The notes under the pieces were generated by a model. That model was not told the origin of the DNA. It saw only the letters and a list, made by a program, of their open reading frames with translations, and ran no database searches. Below, in pieces: positions 33,599-42,282 of a stretch of 42,292 nucleotides of DNA (position 1 is the stretch's first letter; each line of letters starts with the position of its first letter). Origin of the DNA: Bacillota bacterium (GTDB lineage Bacteria; Bacillota; Bacilli; Paenibacillales; Paenibacillaceae); the NCBI GenBank assembly GCA_023460795.1, contig JAEWPC010000062.1:1-42292 (forward strand), in the 5' to 3' direction. Made by a program: the position numbers and the translations under genes.

Positions 33599-34318
33599 AT
33601 GGCGCATTCTTTCTATACCCATTGGAGGCACGTATTTAAGCTCGATCCCGAGCGGGAGATTAGCGACGAAGCCCTGGATCGTATTTGCCTCTCGGGCACC
33701 GACGCGATCCTCGTAGGCGGATCGAGCGGCGTGACGTACGACAATACGGTCGACTTGCTGGCCCGCATCCGCAGATACGAGGTGCCCTGCGCGATGGAGC
33801 TGTCCGACGCCGCTTGCGGCGTGCCCGGCTTCGACGGGTACTTCATTCCGAGCGTGCTGAACGCCGGAAGTACCGAGTGGCTCATCGGGCACCATGCCGC
33901 GGCGTTAGGCGATTTCGGGCATCTGCTTCCGTGGGACCATGTCGTCGGAGAAGCGTACTTGGTGCTGAATCCCGATTCGACGGTAGCCCAGGTAACGGGC
34001 GCGAATGCCGCGTTGACGGCATCGGAGGCGATCGCTTATGCGCAAGTCGCGGACAGGTTGTGGAACGTTCCGGTGCTGTACTTGGAGTATAGCGGCACGT
34101 TCGGCGACATGGCTCTCGTCAGGCGCGTGAAGGATGGCCTGCGGCAAGCGCACCTGATCTACGGCGGGGGCATCGACTCGCCCGAACGCGCGCGCCTTGC
34201 GGCCGAAGTCGCTCATACCGTCGTCGTCGGCAATATCATCTACTCGAATCTCGACGCCGCGCTGGCCACCGTGCCCGCGGTGAACGAAACGATAAAGGAG
34301 CGGCACCATGTTTTTTGA
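33599..34318 (+). CDS. pcrB: Heptaprenylglyceryl phosphate synthase PcrB
   Basis: PcrB is a TIM-barrel prenyltransferase that joins a heptaprenyl chain to sn-glycerol-1-phosphate, forming an archaeal-type ether lipid precursor in Bacillales. The 239-residue protein has the family stretches GTDAILVGGSSGVTYDN (about 34-50), LYLEYSGTFGDM (about 160-171) and LIYGGGIDSPERA (about 187-199), which bind the phosphate groups. Length is typical. ATG at 33599 follows GGAGG at a short 4-nt spacing. The 3' end overlaps pcrA by 11 bp, the same coupling as in Bacillus. It is first in a repair operon although its own role is lipid synthesis. Confidence 0.94.
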   Translation: MAHSFYTHWRHVFKLDPEREISDEALDRICLSGTDAILVGGSSGVTYDNTVDLLARIRRYEVPCAMELSDAACGVPGFDGYFIPSVLNAGSTEWLIGHHAAALGDFGHLLPWDHVVGEAYLVLNPDSTVAQVTGANAALTASEAIAYAQVADRLWNVPVLYLEYSGTFGDMALVRRVKDGLRQAHLIYGGGIDSPERARLAAEVAHTVVVGNIIYSNLDAALATVPAVNETIKERHHVF

Positions 34319-36722
34319 ACGAGAACCATCGAACGAACTGGATATCGAAGCGGCGATCGCCAAGCTTAATCCGAAGCAGCGGGAAGCGGCGGTTACGACG
34401 CAAGGCCCGCTGCTGATTATGGCCGGAGCGGGAAGCGGCAAGACTCGCGTGCTCACTCACCGCATCGCCTATTTAATCTCGAAGCGCATCGCCGCGCCAT
34501 GGAGCATTCTAGCCATTACGTTTACGAACAAAGCGGCTCGCGAGATGCAAGAGCGGGTGTCCAAGCTCGTCGGTCCGACCGGCAAAGATATCTGGGTCAG
34601 CACGTTCCACTCCATGTGCGTTCGCATTCTTCGCAAAGACATCGAAAGAATCGGATTCAGCTCTAATTTCAGTATTTTAGATTCCACCGATCAATTGTCC
34701 GTCATCCGCAACATCATGAAAGACAACAATATCGACGTGAAGAAAATCGAACCGAAGTCGGTCCAGGCGGCGATCAGCGGCGCGAAGAATGAACTGATCG
34801 CCCCCGACAAGTACGAGGAGACGGCGGGGGATTACTTTCAGAAAATCGCCGCTAAAGTGTATACCCAGTATCAGAAGCGCTTGAAGGCGAACAACTCCGT
34901 CGACTTCGACGACTTGATCATGCTGACGATTCAGCTGTTCAAGGACGTGCCGGAAGTGCTCGATTTCTACCAGAATAAATTCCGTTACATTCACGTGGAC
35001 GAGTATCAAGATACGAACCGCGCGCAATACATGCTGTGCAAGATGCTCGCTTCCAAGCATCATAACCTGTGCGTCGTCGGGGACAGCGACCAATCGATCT
35101 ACCGGTGGCGCGGCGCGGACATTACGAACATCCTGAACTTCGAGAAGGATTATCCGGAATCGACGACGATTCTGCTCGAGCAGAATTACCGTTCGACGTC
35201 CAACATTCTCGACGCGGCGAACTCCGTGATCAAGAATAACCTGGGTCGCCGGGCCAAGAATTTGTGGACCGACCAGCAGGGCGGGGACCTCATCACGGTG
35301 TATCAAGGCGACTCGGAGCATGAGGAAGGGTACTTCGTAGCCGGCGAAATCCGCAAAAACCGCCAGAGCGGACGGCGACACGACGATCACGCCATCTTGT
35401 ATCGGACGAACGCGCAGTCGCGGGTCATCGAGGAAATTCTGATCAAATCGGAGATTCCGTACCAGATCGTCGGCGGCATCAAGTTCTACGACCGCAAGGA
35501 GATCAAGGACATTCTCGCGTACTTGCGACTGATCTCCAACCCGGACGACGACATCAGCTTGCTTCGGATCATCAACGAGCCGAAGCGCGGTCTCGGCGAC
35601 ACGACGATGGGCAAAGTGCAGGCGGAGGCGCAGCAACGCGGGGTCTCGATCTTCCGTCTGTTGAACGAAGGGGACGGGCTGCTCGGAGACGGCTTGTACC
35701 ATCTCGACGTTCAGACCCGCGCTAAGGTGGCGCTTGGCGAGTTCCGGGACCTGATGCGCAATTTGACCTCGATGGTGGAATATTTGTCCGTTACCGAGTT
35801 AACCGAGAAAATGCTCGAGCTGACCGATTACCGCGCCGAGTTCATTCGGGAGAACTCCCTGGAATCGAAGTCGCGTCTCGAGAATATCGAGGAGTTCCTG
35901 TCCGTCACCCAAGAGTTCGAGAAGCGGGGCGAGGACAAGTCGCTCGTGGCATTCTTGACGGATCTCGCGCTCATCGCGGATATCGATTCGATGAACAACG
36001 ACGACGAGGAGGATGACGGAGACGCCGTCATCTTGATGACGATGCATAGCGCGAAAGGACTCGAGTTCCCGGTCGTGTTCATCATCGGCATGGAGGAGGG
36101 CGTATTCCCGGGCAACCGGGCGTTCCTCGACAACGAGGAGATGGAGGAAGAACGCCGGCTTGCTTACGTAGGCATTACCCGCGCGGAGAAGAAGCTGTAT
36201 CTGACGTGCGCGCGCAGTCGTTTGCTGTACGGGCGCACGAACAGCAACGCGCCGTCCCGGTTCCTTGAGGAAATTCCGAATCAACTGAAGGAAGTGTCTG
36301 GTCCCGCAGGAGGACGTGCGGGCGGCTCTTATGGCGGCTTCGCATCGCGCCTTGGGGGCGGCGGCAGTTCGTACGGCGGAGGCGGGTTCGGTTCGCGCGG
36401 CAGCTCGGTCGGCGGCGGGGGCAATGTTTCATCGTCCGGTACCGCCGGCTTTGGTTCCCGCCCAGGCTTCGGAGCTTCTGCAAGCGCAGGTGCTGCTCGT
36501 CCGGCAACGGTGACCTCGTCTACGCCGGCGGCTGCTAAGCCGTCCGGGGAAGGGCTCGGCGGCGTCGTCGCGGGAGATAAGGTTCAGCACGCGAAGTGGG
36601 GTATCGGCACGGTCGTCGCGGTTAAGGGAACGGGCAACGACATGGAATTGCAGATCGCGTTCCCGGCGCCCGTCGGCGTTAAGCGTCTCTTGGCCGCGTT
36701 CGCGCCGGTTACGAAAGTATAG
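34308..36722 (+). CDS. pcrA: ATP-dependent DNA helicase PcrA (UvrD/Rep family)
   Basis: PcrA is an essential 3'-5' SF1A helicase for repair and for removal of RecA and stalled transcription complexes. The 804-residue protein has Walker A AGAGSGKTR (about 38-46), motif II VDEYQDTN (about 230-237), motif III GDSDQSIYRWRGAD, motif IV EQNYRST and motif VI VGITRAEKKLYL. It is longer than the roughly 740-residue Bacillus PcrA. About 90 residues (665-755) form a Gly/Ser-rich low-complexity linker before the C-terminal Tudor-like domain (758-804, KVQHAKWGIGTVVAV), which in Bacillus-type PcrA binds RNA polymerase. ATG at 34308 follows AAGGAG inside pcrB. It is 34 bp before ligA. Confidence 0.97.
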   Translation: MFFEREPSNELDIEAAIAKLNPKQREAAVTTQGPLLIMAGAGSGKTRVLTHRIAYLISKRIAAPWSILAITFTNKAAREMQERVSKLVGPTGKDIWVSTFHSMCVRILRKDIERIGFSSNFSILDSTDQLSVIRNIMKDNNIDVKKIEPKSVQAAISGAKNELIAPDKYEETAGDYFQKIAAKVYTQYQKRLKANNSVDFDDLIMLTIQLFKDVPEVLDFYQNKFRYIHVDEYQDTNRAQYMLCKMLASKHHNLCVVGDSDQSIYRWRGADITNILNFEKDYPESTTILLEQNYRSTSNILDAANSVIKNNLGRRAKNLWTDQQGGDLITVYQGDSEHEEGYFVAGEIRKNRQSGRRHDDHAILYRTNAQSRVIEEILIKSEIPYQIVGGIKFYDRKEIKDILAYLRLISNPDDDISLLRIINEPKRGLGDTTMGKVQAEAQQRGVSIFRLLNEGDGLLGDGLYHLDVQTRAKVALGEFRDLMRNLTSMVEYLSVTELTEKMLELTDYRAEFIRENSLESKSRLENIEEFLSVTQEFEKRGEDKSLVAFLTDLALIADIDSMNNDDEEDDGDAVILMTMHSAKGLEFPVVFIIGMEEGVFPGNRAFLDNEEMEEERRLAYVGITRAEKKLYLTCARSRLLYGRTNSNAPSRFLEEIPNQLKEVSGPAGGRAGGSYGGFASRLGGGGSSYGGGGFGSRGSSVGGGGNVSSSGTAGFGSRPGFGASASAGAARPATVTSSTPAAAKPSGEGLGGVVAGDKVQHAKWGIGTVVAVKGTGNDMELQIAFPAPVGVKRLLAAFAPVTKV

Positions 36723-36756
36723 CGATTATCTATTGTAGAAGAGAGGTTGACGGCGA

Positions 36757-38778
36757 ATGGCTTTAACGGAACCGACCGCAAGGATGCGCGAGCTCGTCGA
36801 TGAGCTGAATGCGCACGGTCATCGCTACTACACCGAAGATCAACCGACGATCAGCGATAAAGAGTACGATGCGTTGTATGACGAACTCGTCGCGTTAGAG
36901 CAATCGACGGGCACGGTGTTGCCGGATTCTCCGACGCGGCGAGTCGGCGGCGAGCTGCTCAAAGGCTTCGAGCCGCATCGCCACCTGGCTCGGCTTTGGA
37001 GCTTGGACAAAGCCCAGAATACCGAAGATTTGCTGGCGTGGGCCGCACGGGCTACTCGTCTGATTCAAGATTACAACGCGAAGAATCCGGACCAACCGCT
37101 TCCGGCACCGGAGTATGTCGTGGAGCTGAAGTTCGACGGACTGTCGCTTAACCTGACGTACTCGGGCGGCGAGCTGACGCAAGCGGCTACGCGCGGCAAC
37201 GGGGAAGTGGGCGAAGGCATCCTCCCGCAGTCGAAGACGATCCGTACGGTGCCGCTGACGATCGGATTCGAAGGCGGCCCGATCGAGGTGCAAGGCGAAG
37301 GCTTCATGCGTCTTTCCGTGCTCGAAGAGTACAATAAGACGGCTGCCGAGCCGTTGAAGAACGCGCGCAACGGCGCCGCTGGTGCGCTGCGCAACCAGGA
37401 TCCGAAGCTCACTGCGGCTCGCCGACTCGATGCGTTCTTCTATAACGTAGGCTACGCCGAAGGCGTCTCCTTCGAGAATCATCGCGAGATGATCGCTTTC
37501 CTGCGCGACAACAAATTCCCGGTGAATCCGTACTCCGCTTATTGCGCTACGATGGAAGAGGTTATCGCCGAGCTGGAGCGGGTGGTTGCCCGCCGCGACC
37601 AGTTGGACTATCTGATTGACGGAGCGGTCATCAAGCTGACGGACATGCGCACGAGACAGGTGCTCGGATATACCGATAAGTTCCCGCGCTGGGCGGTCGC
37701 CTTCAAATTCGAGGCCGAAGAGACGACGACGGTGCTCGAATCCGTCTCCTGGGAAGTCGGCCGTACGGGCAAGATTACGCCGCTCGCCCGCGTGGAAGCC
37801 GTAGAGCTTGCCGGCGTTACGGTACAGAACTGTACGCTGAACAATATCGGCGATATCGAGCGCAAGAACCTGATGCATGCGCTCGGCACTCGCGTGTTCA
37901 TTCGCCGGTCGAACGACGTCATTCCGGAAATCCTCGGCAAAGCCGACGACGAAGCGGGGCAGACGATCGAGGTGCCGACGACCTGCCCGGGCTGCGGTTC
38001 TCCGCTCGAGATGCGCGGCGCGCATCTGTTCTGCAACAACCGCCTCGGCTGCAAGCCGCAGACGATCGGGCGCATCACGCACTTCGCTTCGCGAGACTGC
38101 ATGGATATCGAGACGTTCAGTGGCAAAACCGCGGAACAGCTTTACGAGGAACTGGAAGTACGCGATCCGGCGGACTTGTACTCGCTCTCGATGGACGATC
38201 TCGTGAAGCTGCAACGGTTCGGCGAGAAGAAAGCCGCGAATTTGCTTGCGGCGCTCGAGAAGTCGAAGTCGCGCGAGCTTAGCCAGTTCCTGAACGCCCT
38301 CGGAATCCCGAACACGGGCAAAGCGACGGCTAAGATGCTCGCGGATCACTACGGCGACTTGGATCGCTTGATGGCGGCGGATGCCGAAGAATTGCAAGGG
38401 TTGCCCGACGTTGGCGGCATCGTCGCGGAGAGCATCTTCACGTTCTTCCGCGATCCGATCATGCTGAAGAGCATTGCCCGCATGCGGGCGGCCGGCGTCA
38501 AAGCGGAAGCGTCCCGCCCGGCCGCGGCTGCGGATGCGAGCCATCCGCTGTTCGGGAAAACCGTCGTACTGACAGGTACCCTCAGCGTCATGACGCGAGA
38601 CGAGGCGGCGAAGAAGCTGGAGGCGCTAGGAGCCAAAGTGTCCGGCAGCGTGTCCAAGAAGACCGACCTCGTTATCGCGGGCGAAAGCGCGGGCAGCAAG
38701 CTGACCAAAGCCCGCGAGCTTGGCGTCGAGGTGCTCGAGGACGAGCAAGAGCTGCTGAAGCTGCTTGGGGAAGCTTAA
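36757..38778 (+). CDS. ligA: NAD-dependent DNA ligase LigA
   Basis: LigA seals nicks in replication and repair using NAD. The 673-residue protein has all modules: Ia domain with HGHRYYTEDQPTISDKEYD (about 20-38), adenylation motif with nucleophile K125 (ELKFDG), OB fold, a zinc finger (CPGC and CNNRLGC, about 410-432), helix-hairpin-helix repeats (about 450-580) and a BRCT domain (about 596-670). Several usually invariant stretches differ from the common form: LARLWSLDKAQ where most have a PMLSL-type motif, KFDG instead of KIDG, and MDIETFSG instead of an MDIEGLG-type motif. It therefore belongs to a divergent LigA subgroup, but keeps the catalytic residues I can check. ATG at 36757 follows AGAGG. 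Confidence 0.96.
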   Translation: MALTEPTARMRELVDELNAHGHRYYTEDQPTISDKEYDALYDELVALEQSTGTVLPDSPTRRVGGELLKGFEPHRHLARLWSLDKAQNTEDLLAWAARATRLIQDYNAKNPDQPLPAPEYVVELKFDGLSLNLTYSGGELTQAATRGNGEVGEGILPQSKTIRTVPLTIGFEGGPIEVQGEGFMRLSVLEEYNKTAAEPLKNARNGAAGALRNQDPKLTAARRLDAFFYNVGYAEGVSFENHREMIAFLRDNKFPVNPYSAYCATMEEVIAELERVVARRDQLDYLIDGAVIKLTDMRTRQVLGYTDKFPRWAVAFKFEAEETTTVLESVSWEVGRTGKITPLARVEAVELAGVTVQNCTLNNIGDIERKNLMHALGTRVFIRRSNDVIPEILGKADDEAGQTIEVPTTCPGCGSPLEMRGAHLFCNNRLGCKPQTIGRITHFASRDCMDIETFSGKTAEQLYEELEVRDPADLYSLSMDDLVKLQRFGEKKAANLLAALEKSKSRELSQFLNALGIPNTGKATAKMLADHYGDLDRLMAADAEELQGLPDVGGIVAESIFTFFRDPIMLKSIARMRAAGVKAEASRPAAAADASHPLFGKTVVLTGTLSVMTRDEAAKKLEALGAKVSGSVSKKTDLVIAGESAGSKLTKARELGVEVLEDEQELLKLLGEA

Positions 38779-38797
38779 CCCTCGATAGGTGTATACC

Positions 38798-38832
38798 AAC
38801 CTCTCTCCGAAGCGATCGGAGGGAGGTTTTTT
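38798..38832 (+). terminator. Rho-independent terminator of the pcrB-pcrA-ligA operon
   Basis: A 13-bp stem with one wobble (38798-38810 with 38816-38828) and a 5-nt loop end in six T, 19 bp after the ligA stop. It isolates the following lipoprotein gene from the repair operon. Confidence 0.92.
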
Positions 38833-38923
38833 GCGTCGAGGCCATTCTTGTTTTCCATCCTGTTGCAACCATTCTCCATTCCAGTCGTCTAATCGATCAA
38901 CAATCGATAACGGAGGCATATTC

Positions 38924-41473
38924 ATGAGAAGATTGGCATTCGTTCGGCTCGTAGCCCTCGCTCTACTGGCGGCAAGCGTGGCGGGTTGCAAGGATAACGG
39001 GGCGACGCGGCCGACACCAAGCGTTCTCGAGACTTCGTTACCATCTCCTTCGCCGGCGGAATCGACCGCGATTTCTGCGGCGATCACGAAAGCGAACGTC
39101 CGCGACCGGTTGGCGATGGACATGACTCCCGAGCAAGTGAAGCAAGCGTTCGGCGACGATTACGAATCGCGGCAGTCTTCGCTGTATTGGGGGATGCAAT
39201 GGGTAGACACGGAGCGGTGGGAGTACGCCTATCCGGCTTCCGGAGCGCGACTATTGCTGGAGTGGTCGGGAGATGGGCGGATGTTGTACGCGGTTCTATA
39301 CGGCAAAGACGCATCGGGCAGAACGGAGACTTACGTACCCGCGATGGGGGCGCTGAAGGCATCGGGCTCTGAGGATAACCCTTATGCGGCTGAAGTCGCG
39401 GTTGACCCGAATAAGAACGTCCATGTCGCTTTACCAACGCTCGGTTATGACATGATCGGAGGCTCGGTACAACGAGTCTCGTATTTAGCCCGGGTAGACC
39501 GGCCGCTGCATGTGATCGCGATGAACGCCACGTTCGCGGAGGTGGACGACGACGGAGTGCGTTCTTGGATACCGGCTTGGCAGTTGACCTCCGAAGCGGC
39601 ACGGGCGAAGCGGATCGATCCGATGCGGCTAAAAGCCGTCAACGATGCGCAAGCGCTATGGGCTCCTATGGAAGGGAGCGAGGCATCGGCCTCCGTCCAT
39701 GCGGGGGATACGTTATTCGCGCTGCAGCAATTCGACGACTGGTACGGGGTTGCGGTACCGCCTTCGGATGGCCGTCGCGGAATCGAGTTGGCTTGGGTTC
39801 CGAAAAAGGATGTGCAGCCTTCGCAAGAGTGGGCGGGGTTGTACGCGGAAACCGGCGCGGACGACGCCGATACGATCGCCGCGGTCGTCCGATCCGAACT
39901 TGGGGTCGGCGCGTCGCGCGAGCGGATTGAACGCATTTTCGGAAAGCCGGCTTACGAGGAATCATCGAACAACGTGGAGATGCCCGGGAAGCTTCGGACG
40001 TTGACCGTCTCCCGCTATGAAAGCGACACTTCCCAACTGGCGATTACGTGGGAGGAGAGCGGCGCTTTGCTTAGATACGCTTTTCATGACCGGGCGAATA
40101 CGATGGATTTCGGCATTTCATCGATGTTCGGGGCCGACAGTCCGACGGTGCTTCGACCCGAGACGGAATCGGCTTACAAGCCGCTTTTCGCTCAGTCGGC
40201 ACCGCTGGCGTTCGAGTGGCGGACGCGCACGGAGCTGCCGTTCAACTTTCTCGTCGGGGAAGCCGGAGGCAACTTGATCGTGGCCGGGGAAGACGGGGGG
40301 TTCAGCGGCATGCACGAAACGTCGCATTTGTACGGCATCGATCGCAAGTCGGGAGCAATCGTCTGGAAACACGATTTCGGTCATGACAGACAGTTGTACG
40401 CGTTGTCCGAAGATGGACGGTTCATCGCGTTCATCGACAAAATCGAGAGCAAAGTCGAGGAATCCGCTTACGATCTATTCGTTCTGAATACGGCAACGGG
40501 CAAGAAACTGTGGAACAAATCTTTCAAAGTAAAAGGCGCGATAAGCGTTGGGACGTTCGTATCTTCCGGTTCCGTAACGGCACTGTCCTACACGACGACC
40601 GAGGGCGACAAGAATACGACTCGCATGGAAGCGCGCAAGATCGCTAACGGCAGCCTGATCTGGAGCCGAACGATCGAGGGAGAAGGAGAATTGCTGCCGC
40701 AAGATCCGGCGAAGCGGGTATTCGTCCTGCAGACGGGAACCCGACTTATCGTGGACGGTAAGCTAACCGCGTTAGATCCGAAGTCCGGGACGACGAGGTG
40801 GGAACTGCCGGAGAGGCTCGGTATTGGCGAGGCTCCGTACGGCTTCACGGAAGATACGCGATTCCCGTTCTCGAAGTCGCCGGGGTATTGGATGAGAGGA
40901 GCGGACGATCTGGCTTTGGCGGACCCGGCTACGGGTAAGACGCGGCTCACGCTGCCGCCGCTGATCGATTCCGAAGTTCATTATGAAAGCATCGGCGAAC
41001 GATACCTCTTCCGGCAGAAATCAAACGACGGGGAGCGATTATACGACAGCAAGGATATCACTTCGTCGTTAATCGATATGCGCTCGGGCGCAACGCTGTG
41101 GAACGTAAAGGGGAGAGCGGACGGCGGTTTGATCGACGGCGACGTGCTGTATTATAAGCTGGAAGGCAAACCGCGCGCGGTGAAGCTCGCGAACGGCGCG
41201 CCGATCTGGGAATCGGACTTCGTGGCGCACGGCAAACTAACCGTATACGAAAACCGACTGCTCGTAGAGGGGATTCCCGACGTTTATGCGCTTAATGCCT
41301 CGACGGGAGAGGTGCTCCATCGGTATCGCGACATTCGAATCGAGTATTACGATATTACGCCTAGCGATCAGATGTACGGGACGATCACGGTGCTCGACGG
41401 AAGCTTATACATCGGTTCTTCGAACGGCTTTTTCGGAAAGGTGAACAAGAACGCCTTTGACGGACGCAGCTAG
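38924..41473 (+). CDS. Large lipoprotein with SmpA/OmlA-like, SH3-like and PQQ-propeller regions
   Basis: The 849-residue protein has a lipoprotein signal (SVAGC, Cys22). The order of regions is: a segment resembling SmpA/OmlA folds (MTPEQVKQAFGDDY, about 66-140); SH3-like beta segments (about 150-310, with VRSWIPAWQL and LAWVPKKDV); a second SmpA/OmlA-like segment (ASRERIERIFGKPAY, about 330-400); and a long beta-propeller of PQQ-enzyme type (about 425-845, with LYGIDRKSGAIVWKHDF, LNTATGKKLWNKSF and YALNASTGEVLHRY). No cofactor ligands are evident, so it is probably a binding scaffold, not an enzyme. ATG at 38924 follows GGAGG; the upstream in-frame ATG at 38789 lies in the ligA terminator. 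Confidence 0.82.
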   Translation: MRRLAFVRLVALALLAASVAGCKDNGATRPTPSVLETSLPSPSPAESTAISAAITKANVRDRLAMDMTPEQVKQAFGDDYESRQSSLYWGMQWVDTERWEYAYPASGARLLLEWSGDGRMLYAVLYGKDASGRTETYVPAMGALKASGSEDNPYAAEVAVDPNKNVHVALPTLGYDMIGGSVQRVSYLARVDRPLHVIAMNATFAEVDDDGVRSWIPAWQLTSEAARAKRIDPMRLKAVNDAQALWAPMEGSEASASVHAGDTLFALQQFDDWYGVAVPPSDGRRGIELAWVPKKDVQPSQEWAGLYAETGADDADTIAAVVRSELGVGASRERIERIFGKPAYEESSNNVEMPGKLRTLTVSRYESDTSQLAITWEESGALLRYAFHDRANTMDFGISSMFGADSPTVLRPETESAYKPLFAQSAPLAFEWRTRTELPFNFLVGEAGGNLIVAGEDGGFSGMHETSHLYGIDRKSGAIVWKHDFGHDRQLYALSEDGRFIAFIDKIESKVEESAYDLFVLNTATGKKLWNKSFKVKGAISVGTFVSSGSVTALSYTTTEGDKNTTRMEARKIANGSLIWSRTIEGEGELLPQDPAKRVFVLQTGTRLIVDGKLTALDPKSGTTRWELPERLGIGEAPYGFTEDTRFPFSKSPGYWMRGADDLALADPATGKTRLTLPPLIDSEVHYESIGERYLFRQKSNDGERLYDSKDITSSLIDMRSGATLWNVKGRADGGLIDGDVLYYKLEGKPRAVKLANGAPIWESDFVAHGKLTVYENRLLVEGIPDVYALNASTGEVLHRYRDIRIEYYDITPSDQMYGTITVLDGSLYIGSSNGFFGKVNKNAFDGRS

Positions 41474-41498
41474 AGAGCGGGTAATGTCGCGAAAAATA

Positions 41499-41530
41499 AA
41501 GGGTTGGGCATCGGCGGATGCCCAACCCTT
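41499..41530 (-). terminator. Terminator between convergent genes
   Basis: A perfect 14-bp stem (41499-41512 with 41517-41530) with a 4-nt loop is followed on the minus strand by TTATTTTTCG. It serves the DUF4395 gene and may also stop plus-strand transcripts. Confidence 0.85.
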
Positions 41531-41549
41531 CATGTATGCGGTCAATCGA

Positions 41550-41972
41550 TTATGCGGCATTGACTTTCCTGCGGGCGAGATACTGTTTGTACTGAAAGTA
41601 AACCGTGCACCCGATGCAGTATCCGAGCAGGGCGGCTCCCGCGGCGCCTAGCAGCATGAGGGAGACGACGATGCCCGCGACTTGCCAGCCGACGGCGAAC
41701 AGAATAAGCGATAGCGTTAGAAACAAGATCGCGAGCGTGTTATTGAAGCGCTGAAGGACGACGGCTTGGGTCTCGAACGCGCCTTTGACCGGGAACAGCC
41801 GTTTGGCGATCGCGACGAATGGATTAAGACGCCCTTCCGTTAGTAGACCGACGATCTGTATGACCCATAGAGCGGCGATAAACCAGGGCTGTTGCAGAGC
41901 CAAGCCGATAATAACGAAAGTCACGATACCTGTCTGATTGGCTTTAACATAACGAAGCGGAATCTCCTTCAT
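41550..41972 (-). CDS. DUF4395 family membrane protein
   Basis: The 140-residue protein has four predicted membrane helices and the family features IPLRYVKANQTGIV near the start, LTEGRLNPFVAIAKRLF in the first loop and GYCIGCTVYFQYKQY near the end, with the paired Cys about residue 120. DUF4395 proteins are uncharacterised; some are found near thiol or sulfur genes, which I do not see here. ATG at 41972 follows AAGGAGG by 7 nt. It is a single-gene minus-strand unit, divergent from the rRNA operon. Confidence 0.85.
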   Translation of the reverse strand: MKEIPLRYVKANQTGIVTFVIIGLALQQPWFIAALWVIQIVGLLTEGRLNPFVAIAKRLFPVKGAFETQAVVLQRFNNTLAILFLTLSLILFAVGWQVAGIVVSLMLLGAAGAALLGYCIGCTVYFQYKQYLARRKVNAA

Positions 41973-42086
41973 GTTGGGCCCTCCTTATTCCGAGTTGATT
42001 ACTATGATTTATTGTAATCTTGTACATCGAGATTATCAATATGAATATGGGTCGTTAGCTGTATTAAATTTCCGTTATAAAAAGGG

Positions 42087-42116
42087 TTGCAATATGCTTT
42101 TCGTTCGTGATATATT
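42087..42116 (+). promoter_or_regulatory. Predicted rRNA operon promoter
   Basis: TTGCAA (42087-42092) and TATATT (42111-42116) are spaced 18 bp, about 165 bp before the 16S start. An AT-rich stretch upstream (42056-42084) may serve as an UP element. Confidence 0.65.
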
Positions 42117-42282
42117 ATTCAAGTCGCCTCGCGGGGCGGCGAAAGAACAGAAACGAACGCAGTATAGCTTGTTCTTTGAAAACTGAACATCGAGCGTAAT
42201 TTACGGTAATAAATCGTTCACTTCGGTGAACAAACCAGCATTAACTGATTGAGCCGAAAGGCTCTTCGATAAAAGTTTCACT
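42117..42282 (+). other. rRNA operon leader with boxA-like antitermination signal
   Basis: The leader has a GC hairpin (CGCC and GGCG arms near 42126-42141). The boxA-like stretch TGTTCTTTGAAAACTG (42170-42185) is typical of Bacillales rRNA leaders and binds the Nus antitermination complex. ATAAAAGT/ACTTTTAT forms a small stem that overlaps the 16S 5' end and may mark the processing site. Confidence 0.75.

Noticed and set aside
41971..42186. 71-codon frame over the rRNA promoter and leader
   Set aside because: The region contains promoter hexamers, a boxA-like site and the 16S start; no ribosome site precedes the frame.
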